Source: G963691885 sp963691885
Lineage (GTDB): Bacteria > Pseudomonadota > Alphaproteobacteria > UBA8366 > Aestuariispiraceae
Length of the DNA: 64,000 nucleotides
Assembly: GCA_963691885.1 (NCBI GenBank)
Contig: OY829843.1
Span: forward strand, 434,001 to 498,000
Direction: 5' to 3'
The notes beneath the pieces were generated by a model. That model was not told the origin of the DNA, searched no databases, and saw only the letters and a list, made by a program, of their open reading frames with translations. A program made the translations under genes and the position numbers. Below are positions 26,431-35,795 of this stretch, piece after piece. Numbering within the stretch: position 1 is the stretch's first letter; each line of letters opens with the position of its first letter.

Positions 26431-27305
26431 GTCCCGTCTCCTTCCGGTTCAGCCTTGGCAGGTGTCCGTCGCTTGATCTCCGGCTGTTTGCAGATACGGT
26501 CCATCAGGATGGCAACCACAACAATTGCCAGACCCGCCTCAAAGCCCTTGGCAACATTCACCGTGTTGATCGCCCGCAAGACCGGGATACCCAGACCGTC
26601 AGCCCCGACCATTGCGGCGATAACCACCATGGATAAGGACAGCATGATGCATTGTGTCAGCCCCGCCATAATGGTGGGCATTGCATGGGGAATTTCGACT
26701 TTCCACAAAAGTTGTGCCCTGGTTGCCCCAAAGCTCTCCGCCGCCTCGATTAGAGGTTTCGGTACGGAAGACACCCCCAGATAAGTCAGACGGATCGGTG
26801 CCGGCAAAGCAAAGATGATCGTCGCAACCAGGCCCGCCACGACACCCAGACCAAAGAAGATCAGGGCGGGAATTAGATACACAAAAGTTGGAATTGTCTG
26901 CATCATATCGAGAACCGGATGCAGAAACGACCACAATCTAGGCCTATGCGCCGCCGCAATGCCCAATGGAACACCAATCAAGGTACACAAAACCGTCGCC
27001 CAAAGTACCAGAGAGACGGTCAGTATGGTGTCTTCCCAATAGCCAAGATTAACGATCAGAAGCAGGCCGGGAATGATAAAGGCAACCATTTTCCAGGATC
27101 GGTGCAGCCAATACGCGAATGCAGCAATGAGGGCAATCAACAACAGGGCTGGAAGGGCCGCCAATACATCGGCCGTACCTTCGATCAGAAATTCAAAGAC
27201 AAGCGTGATCGCGTCAAAGAACCAAAAGAAATGGTCATAAAGAAAATCGACAGCATCCTTGATCCAGGAGCCGATCGGAATCTTGTTATCCGTCAACCAA
27301 TCCAT
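26427..27305 (-). CDS. choW: Choline ABC transporter permease
   Basis: Inner-membrane subunit, 292 residues, with the N-terminal segment IGSWIKDAVDFLYDHFFWF common to ProW/ChoW and a permease core whose EAA loop is IEAAESFGATRAQLLWKVEIP. About six to seven hydrophobic segments. Lies between choX and choV; an 84 bp gap with a hairpin separates it from choX. Confidence 0.94.
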   Translation of the reverse strand: MDWLTDNKIPIGSWIKDAVDFLYDHFFWFFDAITLVFEFLIEGTADVLAALPALLLIALIAAFAYWLHRSWKMVAFIIPGLLLIVNLGYWEDTILTVSLVLWATVLCTLIGVPLGIAAAHRPRLWSFLHPVLDMMQTIPTFVYLIPALIFFGLGVVAGLVATIIFALPAPIRLTYLGVSSVPKPLIEAAESFGATRAQLLWKVEIPHAMPTIMAGLTQCIMLSLSMVVIAAMVGADGLGIPVLRAINTVNVAKGFEAGLAIVVVAILMDRICKQPEIKRRTPAKAEPEGDGT

Positions 27306-27344
27306 CGCATCCCCCCGGCTGCCTGGTGTCTAAACTGTAAAACC

Positions 27345-27374
27345 TGTGTCGAGAGGGGTCAGCCCCTCGACACA
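27345..27374 (-). other. Hairpin between choX and choW
   Basis: Stem TGTGTCGA/TCGACACA continued by GGGG/CCCC after a small internal bulge. Placed right after the binding-protein gene, it can protect or partly terminate the transcript so that ChoX exceeds the membrane subunits. No T run follows on the minus strand. Confidence 0.6.
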
Positions 27375-27389
27375 GCATCGCAATCGGGC

Positions 27390-28355
27390 TTAGAGGCCGA
27401 AATAGGATTTAACGGCAGCGGCACCATCTTTACCGTCGAGGGTGGTAACGCCGTTGACCCAACCCATCACAACATCCGGGTTGGCAGACAGCCATTTCTT
27501 GGACGCCTTGTTGGGGTCTTCCCCGTCATCTAGGATTGCGCCCATGATCTCATTTTCCATGGCGAGCGAGAACTGAAGGTTTGTGAGCAAAGCACCAACA
27601 TTCGGGCATTCAGAGAGATAACCCTGACGAATGTTCGTAAAGACCGTGGCACCCCCGAAATCAGGACCGAAATAGTCATCGCCGCCGGCCAAGTAGGTCA
27701 GGTCAAAATTCGCATTCATCGGATGCGGTTCCCAGGCCAGGAAAACAACCGGCTCACCACGACGTTTGGCCCGCGCGGTCTGTGCGAGCATGCCCTGCTC
27801 AGAGCTTTCGACAACTTCAAATCCTTTCAGACCGAATGCATCCGCATCGATCATGGACTGGATCAGGCGGTTGCCGTCATTGCCAGGCTCAATACCGTAA
27901 ATCTTGCCTTCAAGCGCGTCAGAGTTTTTGGCAATATCCGCAAAGCTTGAAATACCCAGTTCCGCACCCTTGGCATTGGTTGCCAATGTATACTTCGCGC
28001 CTGTCAGGTTGGGTGTTTCCAGAACTTCAACAGACCCGTCGTCACGATAGGATGCGAGGTCAGCTTCCATGGTTGGCATCCAGTTGCCCAGGAAGACGTC
28101 GATATCCTTGTTTTTCAAACTGGCATAGGTCACCGGCACAGACAGAACCTTAGCCTCCGGGCTGTATCCCAACGCCATCAGCACTTCAGAGGTTGCAGCC
28201 GTCGTGGCTGTAATATCGGTCCAGCCAACGTCCGAGAAACGCACCGCCTCGCAAGCGGCCGGATCTGCGGCCTGCGCCGTGCCGGATAAGGCTGCTACAC
28301 TGGCAAAAAGGCCCATCGCCCCCGCTACAAATGCGGATCTGATTGATTTCTTCAT
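27390..28355 (-). CDS. choX: Choline-binding periplasmic protein
   Basis: Substrate-binding protein of the ChoXWV importer. 321 residues with a signal peptide ending SGTAQA-ADPA and the OpuAC/ChoX fold (VRFSDVGWTDITATTAATSE, then DVFLGNWMPTMEADL and VVFLAWEPHPMNANFDL supplying aromatic residues for the quaternary amine). Start after GGGAGATATAAGA. The gene leads the cho operon; its promoter is in the 121 bp upstream. Confidence 0.94.
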   Translation of the reverse strand: MKKSIRSAFVAGAMGLFASVAALSGTAQAADPAACEAVRFSDVGWTDITATTAATSEVLMALGYSPEAKVLSVPVTYASLKNKDIDVFLGNWMPTMEADLASYRDDGSVEVLETPNLTGAKYTLATNAKGAELGISSFADIAKNSDALEGKIYGIEPGNDGNRLIQSMIDADAFGLKGFEVVESSEQGMLAQTARAKRRGEPVVFLAWEPHPMNANFDLTYLAGGDDYFGPDFGGATVFTNIRQGYLSECPNVGALLTNLQFSLAMENEIMGAILDDGEDPNKASKKWLSANPDVVMGWVNGVTTLDGKDGAAAVKSYFGL

Positions 28356-28476
28356 TCTTATATCTCCCGAGTCCTGTTCAGATAGTCTTAGACATGCCCG
28401 TTTGGGCTTTTTCTTCTAACAGGAGTTTAGGACTGCTCGTCGCATCGGGCAAATGCGAAAGGGAGTGTTTTGAAAA

Positions 28477-29880
28477 TCAGTGACCGGATTGATTATCCAG
28501 ATCAACTTTCTTAAGGCCGGCACGACCCAGATAGTGCCGGACCCGGTCTTTCAACCGCTCAAGAGCTTCATTATCCGGCGCCTCACAGCGCGCCACCAGA
28601 CAGTTTTGGGTATTGGACGCCCGGATCAACCACCAGCCACCATCCTCGTTGACCCGAACACCGTCAATGTCATTAACATCAAGTGCATCAGCCCGTACGG
28701 CCTCTGTCACGCGGGTCACAATGCCGAACTTGTCCTCTTCCGGGACATCGATGCGCAGTTCCGGTGTATTCACCATTTTTGGGAGATGGTCCAAACACTC
28801 TGAAACCGACTGTCCCGACGCAACGAGGTAGTTGATCAGGCGAACCGCCACATAGAGCGCATCATCGTAGCCATAATATTTGTCGGCCATAAAGATATGA
28901 CCGCTCATTTCACCAGCCAATGGCGCGCCAAGATCAGCCATCCGGCTCTTGATAATTGAATGACCCGTCGGTGCCATAACAGGTTGCCCGCCAAGCCTTG
29001 CGACCTCGTCAAACAACATCTGGCTTGCCTTTACATCGGCGATGATTGCCGAACCCGGACGATGGCCAAGGACCTCCCGCGCCAGAATGGCCAGCAGTTG
29101 ATCCCCCCAGACAACACGGCCCTTGGCGTCCAGAACACCGATCCTGTCGCCATCGCCGTCAAACGCAATGCCCAGATCACATCCCTCTTTCAAGACGACA
29201 TCGCGCAACTGAACCAGGTTGGACTCAACCGTCGGATCAGGATGATGGGCCGGGAATGTACCGTCGATCTTTTCATTGATAACAATATGATCGCCCGGCA
29301 AGCGCCGAAGCAGCCCCAGCAGCACGTCGCCCGCTGCACCGTTACCCGGGTCCCAAGCGACTTTCAATCCAGCCGACTGTGTATAATCAGTCAGCATCCG
29401 GGTGATATAGGCGTCAGCGGCATCGACCTCTACAATCCCGCCGGTTGCATTGAGCCAGACGCCTCGAAAGGACTGATCTCCCAAACGCCGAATGTTATCT
29501 CCATAAAAAGGACGGTTTCCGAGTACAATCTTGAAACCGTTATACTCTGACGGGTTGTGGGAACCGGTCACCATTACCGCGACAGAGGCATTCAGCACTT
29601 TCGACGCGAAATAGACCATCGGTGTCGGACACAGGCCAATCCGCAAAACAAATAATCCAGCTGAGGACAGTCCGCGAGCCACTTCCTCCTCCAGCATGGG
29701 CGACGACACGCGACCGTCGTAGCCGACAACCGCAACTTGGCCACCGGACGCAGCTGAGATGGTACCCAATGTCCGGCCCAGTGCCAGCGCGTCGGAGGAG
29801 TTAAGCGTACGCCCGACAATCCCGCGAATGTCATATTCGCGAAGGACAGAAGCGTGAAACCGATGACCGGCAACTGACAC
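28477..29880 (-). CDS. Phosphomannomutase/phosphoglucomutase
   Basis: 467-residue alpha-D-phosphohexomutase of the AlgC/ManB type. The phosphoserine is Ser107 in VTGSHNPSEYNG; the metal loop is AFDGDGDRIG and the sugar loop GEMSGHIFMAD. N-terminus FHASVLREYDIRG is typical. With ugd and galU immediately upstream on the same strand, it probably supplies glucose-1-phosphate or mannose-1-phosphate for surface polysaccharide. Confidence 0.93.
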   Translation of the reverse strand: MSVAGHRFHASVLREYDIRGIVGRTLNSSDALALGRTLGTISAASGGQVAVVGYDGRVSSPMLEEEVARGLSSAGLFVLRIGLCPTPMVYFASKVLNASVAVMVTGSHNPSEYNGFKIVLGNRPFYGDNIRRLGDQSFRGVWLNATGGIVEVDAADAYITRMLTDYTQSAGLKVAWDPGNGAAGDVLLGLLRRLPGDHIVINEKIDGTFPAHHPDPTVESNLVQLRDVVLKEGCDLGIAFDGDGDRIGVLDAKGRVVWGDQLLAILAREVLGHRPGSAIIADVKASQMLFDEVARLGGQPVMAPTGHSIIKSRMADLGAPLAGEMSGHIFMADKYYGYDDALYVAVRLINYLVASGQSVSECLDHLPKMVNTPELRIDVPEEDKFGIVTRVTEAVRADALDVNDIDGVRVNEDGGWWLIRASNTQNCLVARCEAPDNEALERLKDRVRHYLGRAGLKKVDLDNQSGH

Positions 29881-29936
29881 GATACCACTCCCAGCTGTTC
29901 AAGTGTTTTGTGCTGTTCCTAACGACGCGTTGCGTG

Positions 29937-31250
29937 TCAGGTCTTTGGCGGACGGCCTATACTGGTATAGGCGAAACCTGCCTCTTCCATCAAGGTTTCG
30001 GTAAAGACATTGCGCAAATCAACAAAGGCGTTCCCCGCCATCGTTGCCTTGACGGCTGTGAGATCGAGGTCCCGAAACTCGCTCCACTCCGTGACGAGGG
30101 CGGCCACATCCGCACCCTCAAGGGCTTCCATCGCAGAGGAACACCATTCAAGATCGCTCATCAGCGCTTTCGCCTGGTCCATTCCTTCCGGGTCATAGGC
30201 CCGAATTTTTGCCCCCTGGTCCTGCAAAGCACGCACGATATCAAGGGCCGGGCTTTCGCGCATATCGTCAGTGTCCGGTTTGAACGTCAGTCCCAAAATC
30301 GCAACCGTCCGTCCGCTAACGCCACCGTCGAGCATCGCTGCGACACGGGCTGCCATGGCCTGTTTGCGTTCCGCATTTTTGGCAACAACTGCTTCGACAA
30401 TGCGGGTGGGTGCCCCAACCATTTCAGCCGCTTTCACAAGTGCCAATGTATCTTTCGGGAAACAGGACCCGCCATAGCCCGGACCTGCCCGCAGAAACTT
30501 CGCCCCGATACGGTCATCAAGGCCCAGTCCACGAGACACATCTTCAATATTCCCGCCAACTTTTTCACAAAGATCCGCCATCTCGTTGACGAATGTTACT
30601 TTGGTCGCCAAAAACGCGTTAGTGGCGTATTTCACGATTTCCGCTGATTCCAGTCCGGTCATCAAAATCGGGACCCCTTTGTCCGACAAGGGCGCATAGA
30701 GTTGGCGCATAACCGACCGGGCCTTTTCACTGTCCGCACCAATAACAACCCGGTCCGGCTTCATGAAGTCTTCAATGGCCGCCCCTTCCCGCAGAAACTC
30801 TGGATTGGAGACGACATCCCATAGACCAGCCTTCGCATTCTTCTCGGCAATCGCCATGACTTCACGACCGGTGCCAACAGGAACAGTCGATTTGTCTACG
30901 ATGACCGTATAGCTGTCGATGGCAGCGGCAATCTCTGCAGCGGCGGCATAGACGTAACTTAGATCCGCATGCCCGTCATCCGGCCGTGGCGGCGTACCCA
31001 CGCAGATAAAGACGCAATCCCGACCGGCGACCGCGGCCTTCAGATCGGAAGAGAAACTCAGGCGGCAAGCCCGCACATTCCGTTCGACGAGCTCATCCAG
31101 CCCGGGTTCAAAGATCGGAACCTCACCACGCTTCAAGCGTTCAATCTTGTCCAGATCAATGTCGATACAGGCGACATCATGTCCAAACTCCGCAAAGCAT
31201 GCGCCACTAACAAGGCCGACATAGCCCGTTCCGATCATCGCAATCCGCAT
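29937..31250 (-). CDS. ugd: UDP-glucose 6-dehydrogenase
   Basis: Oxidises UDP-glucose to UDP-glucuronate. 437 residues with the NAD loop GTGYVG at 7-12 and catalytic Cys263 in GPGYGGSCFPKDT; LGLTFKPDTDDMRESPA marks the UDP-binding domain. Downstream of galU (41 bp) and upstream of the hexomutase. Rhizobial homologues are called rkpK. Role in acidic exopolysaccharide or capsule. Confidence 0.96.
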   Translation of the reverse strand: MRIAMIGTGYVGLVSGACFAEFGHDVACIDIDLDKIERLKRGEVPIFEPGLDELVERNVRACRLSFSSDLKAAVAGRDCVFICVGTPPRPDDGHADLSYVYAAAAEIAAAIDSYTVIVDKSTVPVGTGREVMAIAEKNAKAGLWDVVSNPEFLREGAAIEDFMKPDRVVIGADSEKARSVMRQLYAPLSDKGVPILMTGLESAEIVKYATNAFLATKVTFVNEMADLCEKVGGNIEDVSRGLGLDDRIGAKFLRAGPGYGGSCFPKDTLALVKAAEMVGAPTRIVEAVVAKNAERKQAMAARVAAMLDGGVSGRTVAILGLTFKPDTDDMRESPALDIVRALQDQGAKIRAYDPEGMDQAKALMSDLEWCSSAMEALEGADVAALVTEWSEFRDLDLTAVKATMAGNAFVDLRNVFTETLMEEAGFAYTSIGRPPKT

Positions 31251-31291
31251 CTTGTCCTACTTTTCTACCAGATTGGTATTTCTACAGGGAG

Positions 31292-32155
31292 TTAACTGTA
31301 CCGCGCGAGGATATCTCTGACACTAAGGTCAGAGCGTTGTAATCCAAAAGCTATATTAGCTTCAAGCCAACCTTCCTTTGTCCCGCAATCGAACCGGGTG
31401 CCCTTAAAGCGCATGCCATGGACAGGTTGCTTGCCTATGAGCTTGGCAATCGCGTCGGTCAGCTGAATTTCGCCACCAGCACCGGTTTCCTTCTTATCCA
31501 GAATGTCAAAGACATCCGGCGTCAGAAGGTAATGTGCAATAATGCTGAGTGTCGACGGCGCGACCGAGGGGTCGGGCTTTTCTACCAGCCCCTTTACGAC
31601 CGGCAGATCATCTTCAGCGTTGTCAGTGTCCAGAATGCCATAGCGGGCGGTCTGTTCAAGCAGTACATCCATCACGGCCAGGACATTGCCACCGGTTTTG
31701 GCATGAGCATCAATCAGCTGCTTTGCACTGGAAACGTCATTCATCACAAGATCATCCGGTGACATGACAAGGAAGGGCCCATCGTCAACAAAATGCCGCG
31801 CGCACCAAACCGCGTGCCCCAGGCCAAGTGGCTCCATCTGACGGACATAGCAGATCCGTCCCGGTTCAAGCAGATATTCACGCAGGCTGGCCCGAACGTC
31901 GTCCTTGCCACGATCGGCCAGGGACCGATCAAGCTCATAGGCAATATCGAAATAATCTTCCAGCGCCTGTTTGTTCCGGCCAGTTACAAAAACCAGCCGT
32001 TCGACCCCGGCTTCCACCGCCTGTTCAACGGCGTAATGCATCAACGGGCGATCGACGACAGGCAGCATTTCTTTTGGGAACGCCTTTGTTGCTGGCAAAA
32101 CGCGCGTGCCGAAACCGGCGACAGGAAAGACGGCTGTTTTTACGGGGTTTGACAT
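31292..32155 (-). CDS. galU: UTP-glucose-1-phosphate uridylyltransferase
   Basis: Makes UDP-glucose from UTP and glucose-1-phosphate. Start ATG 32155 follows GGAGATCAA and gives 287 residues beginning SNPVKTAVFPVAGFGTR with the nucleotidyl loop and PATKAFPKEMLPVVDRP; a longer in-frame extension upstream lacks a ribosome site. VEKPDPSVAPS and DCGTKEGWLEAN complete the family. First gene of galU-ugd-hexomutase. Confidence 0.95.
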   Translation of the reverse strand: MSNPVKTAVFPVAGFGTRVLPATKAFPKEMLPVVDRPLMHYAVEQAVEAGVERLVFVTGRNKQALEDYFDIAYELDRSLADRGKDDVRASLREYLLEPGRICYVRQMEPLGLGHAVWCARHFVDDGPFLVMSPDDLVMNDVSSAKQLIDAHAKTGGNVLAVMDVLLEQTARYGILDTDNAEDDLPVVKGLVEKPDPSVAPSTLSIIAHYLLTPDVFDILDKKETGAGGEIQLTDAIAKLIGKQPVHGMRFKGTRFDCGTKEGWLEANIAFGLQRSDLSVRDILARYS

Positions 32156-32349
32156 TTGATCTCCATTTACCGACCAAAACGGGCATCGGAAAGTCGATAC
32201 ACGGACGGTGTTCGACGGCAAAGATGACAGCGCATAATGCGCTTTGCTTTCAACGCTTTTTCTGCCACATAAGCAGTCACTTCAGCAAGGGCGGGCTGGC
32301 AATTTGCCGATCCGGCCATAGGTTTGTGTCAACAGAGGACGAGCAGAAC

Positions 32350-32862
32350 ATGCATAACCTGTTTTTCTTCGGCACTTTGGTCGACCGGGAACTCTTGAAC
32401 ATCGTTCTGGGGAATGACGGCGCGCATCTTGAAATGCAGGATGCAAAGCTTCAGGGGTTTCGGGCGGAACGCGCACTTGATGAAGATTTTCCCATCCTGA
32501 TCCAAGATCCAGACGGGTTCCTCCCCGGCCTGTATTGCGCTGGCCTAACCGATGGCGATCTGGCGCGGATCGGCTATTACGAAGATGTGGATTACACCTT
32601 GCAGCCGGTTCAAGTCAGGCTCGTCGAAAATGACCGGATGCTGGTATCACAGGCCTATATGGCGCAATCCCATATGCAGTCCTCTGGAAAACCCTGGCAC
32701 CTCTCGGACTGGAGCGAAGAAGAGCGACATCGGTTTCGCCTGTTGGCTGCAGCTCATCTCGCAAACTTTGGAAGCCTCACCTATGAGGAGGCCGACCGGA
32801 TCTGGCCAGACATTGTGGCAGAGGTCGATCGTCAGCTTGGACTGCAATCGGCGGCCGAATAA
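32350..32862 (+). CDS. Gamma-glutamylcyclotransferase-like (AIG2/GGCT fold) protein
   Basis: 170 residues beginning MHNLFFFGTLVDRELLNIVL, where FFGTL is the GGCT nucleotide/substrate loop, and a probable catalytic Glu in RIGYYEDVDYTL. The C-terminal 60 residues are helical (WHLSDWSEEERHRFRLLAAA). GGCT-fold enzymes cyclise gamma-glutamyl peptides; the alphaproteobacterial group also resembles tellurite-resistance TrgB-linked domains. Start is set by ATG 32350. Divergent from galU, convergent with rnpB (12 bp gap). Confidence 0.82.
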   Translation: MHNLFFFGTLVDRELLNIVLGNDGAHLEMQDAKLQGFRAERALDEDFPILIQDPDGFLPGLYCAGLTDGDLARIGYYEDVDYTLQPVQVRLVENDRMLVSQAYMAQSHMQSSGKPWHLSDWSEEERHRFRLLAAAHLANFGSLTYEEADRIWPDIVAEVDRQLGLQSAAE

Positions 32863-32874
32863 TCCAGACGATAT

Positions 32875-33310
32875 GGGGCCAGATGGTCTGTAAGCCGGGT
32901 TCTGTCCACACCTGATCGGGCATGCCCTGACAGGTGATGAATGGCTATTCATCTGGGACGCATGTTGCCATGCGCCTCACGCAACCTACCCGAATGACAA
33001 TGCGAAAACCCATCCGCCGCCGGTTATGAAGCCGCGACCGTCATTCCTATTCGGTTTTGCTCCCGGTGGGGTTTACCCTGCCCGGACTGTCACCAGCCCG
33101 GCGGTGCGCTTTTACCGCACCCTTTCACCCTTACCTGAGCCGGAAACCGGTCAGGCGGTTTGCTTTCTGTGGCACTTTCCCTGGGGTCGCCCCCGCCGGA
33201 CGTTATCCGGCACCGTGTTTTCGTGGAGCCCGGACTTTCCTCAGAACACAGGGTTTCCCCCAGCGGCAAGTGCCGGTTTGTGTTCCGCAACCATCCAACC
33301 ATCTGGCCCG
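32875..33310 (-). ncRNA. rnpB: RNase P RNA (type A)
   Basis: Catalytic RNA for tRNA 5' maturation. On the minus strand the invariant GAGGAAAGTCCGGGCTCC is at 33242-33225 and the 3' block ACAGAACCCGGCTTACAGA ends near 32887. The two ends pair as P1 (GGGCCAGATGGTT with GACCATCTGGCCC), which sets the ends to about 33310 and 32875, 436 nt. The 5' end lies about 6 nt after the stop codon of the amidase gene. No T-run terminator is seen downstream. Confidence 0.93.
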
Positions 33311-33315
33311 GCGCT

Positions 33316-33993
33316 TTAACTAATCCGATCACCGGCTTGCCGCAAGAGGGCTTTGGCCATGACGGCACATCTCCCATCGGAAATATTGTCGATGCAGGCG
33401 GTTCTGTATCTGCGCTGAAAGGCAGCGACGATGTCCCTGGACTCCGGATCATATCCGAGCGCGATGAGGTCCTCCCTCAGCCCCTTTGCCGGTGCATCCC
33501 CCTCAATACCTTGCGGCCAGAGTCCAATTCTTGCAGCCGCGAGTCTCGCCCATGGGAAGAGCGGGCCGGGATCGCGTTTTCGTCCCGGTGCGATATCCGA
33601 ATGGCCGACCACATTCACGGGTTCGAGCCGGTGGCGCTCAATGATGTCCCGGCACAACGGGATGAGGGCAGAGAGCTGAACCTCCGGAAAGGGTTTGAGA
33701 CCGAAACGTTCCCCCGGATTTTGAATCTCGATCCCGATTGAACTGGAATTGACGTCACGGTCGCCCCGCCAAAAAGAGACGCCTGCATGCCAGGCCCGGC
33801 GCTCTTCCGGGACGAGTTGGTACACGGTGCCATCCTCATCCAGCAGGTAATGGGCGCTCACCTCCCGTTCCGGGTCACACAGAATATCCAGCGCATCACG
33901 GGCCGATTTCGTATCGGTATAGTGCAGCACCAGTTTGTCCACCATTCGGTCTGACGGCCTGGGTCCATGATTGGGTGACGGGTGATCGATCAT
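33316..33993 (-). CDS. AmpD-like N-acetylmuramoyl-L-alanine amidase
   Basis: Zinc amidase (Amidase_2 fold) that trims peptidoglycan or anhydro-muropeptides. Start ATG 33993 gives 225 residues; zinc ligands are in VLHYTDTKS, and VGHSDIAPGRKRDPG. The C-terminal 60 residues (GLREDLIALGYDPE to AAFQRRYR) form a peptidoglycan-binding-like helical domain, so it resembles AmiD more than AmpD. No signal peptide, hence cytoplasmic unless exported otherwise. Lies 10 bp after a DMT transporter gene and directly before rnpB. Confidence 0.9.
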   Translation of the reverse strand: MIDHPSPNHGPRPSDRMVDKLVLHYTDTKSARDALDILCDPEREVSAHYLLDEDGTVYQLVPEERRAWHAGVSFWRGDRDVNSSSIGIEIQNPGERFGLKPFPEVQLSALIPLCRDIIERHRLEPVNVVGHSDIAPGRKRDPGPLFPWARLAAARIGLWPQGIEGDAPAKGLREDLIALGYDPESRDIVAAFQRRYRTACIDNISDGRCAVMAKALLRQAGDRIS

Positions 33994-34003
33994 GAGATCT
34001 ATT

Positions 34004-34885
34004 TCAGACTTTGCCGGTCGGCTTTTCAACCGTCTCGCCGGTTGTGGCCTCGTAGGCCACTGTTTCTGCGGCCACACTGGGACGACGCAGCACAATCCCG
34101 CCGACACCCGCAAGGGTTAAAGCACCACCAATAATCATGTGCAGCGTCATCGGCTCACCCAAGAACACCACGCCCGCCAGGACGCCACAAAGGGGTGCTA
34201 ACAGGCTGAACGGCATCAACAAACTCACCGGGTGCTGTTTCAACAACCAGAACCACAACCCATACCCAAAGATTGTTACCATAAAGGATTGATAGAGAAG
34301 CGCCCCCCAAACCTCCCAACCGGCCACCATGTAGGATGCGATCTGATCGCTCTCCACCACAAAAGACCATGCGAAAAGAAGCGGGGCCGCAAAGACAGAC
34401 ATCCATCCGTTCAGGACCCATCCGTTGACCTCCCCCATCGCCTTGACCTGAATAGACCCGATTGCCCAGACAAGCGCCGCCATAATGACCATGCTGATCC
34501 ACAGCCAGCCACCTTCAAACCTGGGTTCGCCCGCGATAATGGCAGCGCCGATAAAGGCAACCGCGATGCCGAGCCAGCGCCGCCAACCAGGGTAATCTTT
34601 AAAGACGATGGCCGCGATAATTGTGGCAAAAGGCACGCCGACTTGGGTCAACAGGGCCACCGTTGCCGCATCGACAAAACGCAATCCGGTCACAATCAGT
34701 CCGAAATGAATGCCCCCCATCAGGAAGCCATAGATCATGATGGGTTTCCACTGCTCCCTCGGGAACTTCACGAAGGGCACAATGACCAGCGCGACAAGAA
34801 CAAAGCGCAGGGCGATCAGACTGATGGGTGGCACATGGTCGATTGCCGTCTTAACGACAGCAAAATTGCAGCCCCAGACCACCAT
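34004..34885 (-). CDS. DMT family transporter (EamA)
   Basis: Two EamA repeats, about ten helices, 293 residues from ATG 34885. This start clips the first helix: in the same frame the sequence upstream reads TPFQIAIAVAV before MVVWGCNFAVV, the usual first helix of this family. The extension begins at a CTG (34921-34919) that overlaps the TGA of the preceding gene, so a CTG start giving 305 residues is likely. Substrate unknown. Confidence 0.88.
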   Translation of the reverse strand: MVVWGCNFAVVKTAIDHVPPISLIALRFVLVALVIVPFVKFPREQWKPIMIYGFLMGGIHFGLIVTGLRFVDAATVALLTQVGVPFATIIAAIVFKDYPGWRRWLGIAVAFIGAAIIAGEPRFEGGWLWISMVIMAALVWAIGSIQVKAMGEVNGWVLNGWMSVFAAPLLFAWSFVVESDQIASYMVAGWEVWGALLYQSFMVTIFGYGLWFWLLKQHPVSLLMPFSLLAPLCGVLAGVVFLGEPMTLHMIIGGALTLAGVGGIVLRRPSVAAETVAYEATTGETVEKPTGKV

Positions 34886-34917
34886 GACCGCGACCGCTAT
34901 AGCAATTTGAAATGGGG

Positions 34918-35646
34918 TCAGGAAATCCCCCGTTCTCGCTTAATCTTGTCATAAGCAGCATTGATTGCCGCCAGCTTCCGGTTCGCCACCTCAACAAATT
35001 CCTCTGGCAGGCCTTGCGCGATCAATTTGTCCGGATGATTTTCGACGACAAGTTTGCGATGTGCGGCTTTGAGGGTTTCATCGTCGCTGTCTTTGGGCAC
35101 CCCAAGCAGGGTGTAGGGATCCTCTGGGTCCCCTTCCAGCGGGATCGAGGTCACCCGCTCAAAGGTTGCCTGGTCAAACCCGAAAATATCCGCAACACCG
35201 CGCAGATATGTCATCTCACCCGGATGGATGCGGCCATCAGCCTTTGCGATATGGGCCAGACACCAGAACAATTCTTCCAGAACCGCTGGTTGTTCGCGGA
35301 ACATGCCCGCCACCTGTCTGGCATAGGGTTCGTAACCGGCCGAATCCTTCCGAGCCTGGTTGAAGATCCGACTGACATTCTTCATTTCTTCCGGCGGCAC
35401 ACGGAAGACTTCCTTAAAGGCGGCAACTTCATCCGGTGTCACCTGCCCATCAGCCTTGGCCAGTTTGGCGCCAAGCACGATGACAGCAATGGTGAATCCA
35501 ACGGATTTCTGGTTGGCGGAGCCATCGCCATCGGTGTTTTTGAGGCGGTCAACAAAATGCCCCCCGACAGCGCCAATCAGCGCACCAAGCGGACCGCCCA
35601 TGGCGAACCCGGCTGCACCGCCCAGAATTTTGCCCCAGATACTCAT
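34918..35646 (-). CDS. TerB/DnaJ (DjlA-like) co-chaperone
   Basis: 242 residues: a glycine-rich hydrophobic start (ILGGAAGFAMGGPLGALIGAVGG) that may insert in the membrane, a TerB-type helical domain at about 50-165 with acidic motifs AKADGQVTPDEV and AKADGRIHPGEM, and a C-terminal J-domain with HPD at 204-206. This is the DjlA architecture; J-domains stimulate DnaK. It is followed without gap by the transporter gene. Confidence 0.92.
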   Translation of the reverse strand: MSIWGKILGGAAGFAMGGPLGALIGAVGGHFVDRLKNTDGDGSANQKSVGFTIAVIVLGAKLAKADGQVTPDEVAAFKEVFRVPPEEMKNVSRIFNQARKDSAGYEPYARQVAGMFREQPAVLEELFWCLAHIAKADGRIHPGEMTYLRGVADIFGFDQATFERVTSIPLEGDPEDPYTLLGVPKDSDDETLKAAHRKLVVENHPDKLIAQGLPEEFVEVANRKLAAINAAYDKIKRERGIS

Positions 35647-35795
35647 CCCGCAAATCTCATCACAACAGGGGCGTCAAAAGACACCCTATACTCAACGAAT
35701 GATGGAAAGGCTGTGTCAGATCAGACCTTCCCTTCCCCAGAACTAATGAATAACCCGTTTCACCGGGTCAATCCAGCAGAACGCGCTTGCCCCGG

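Noticed and set aside
28396..28418. Terminator GCCC-GTTT-GGGC-TTTTT upstream of choX
   Set aside because: The stem is only 4 bp and it lies on the strand with no upstream gene to end.
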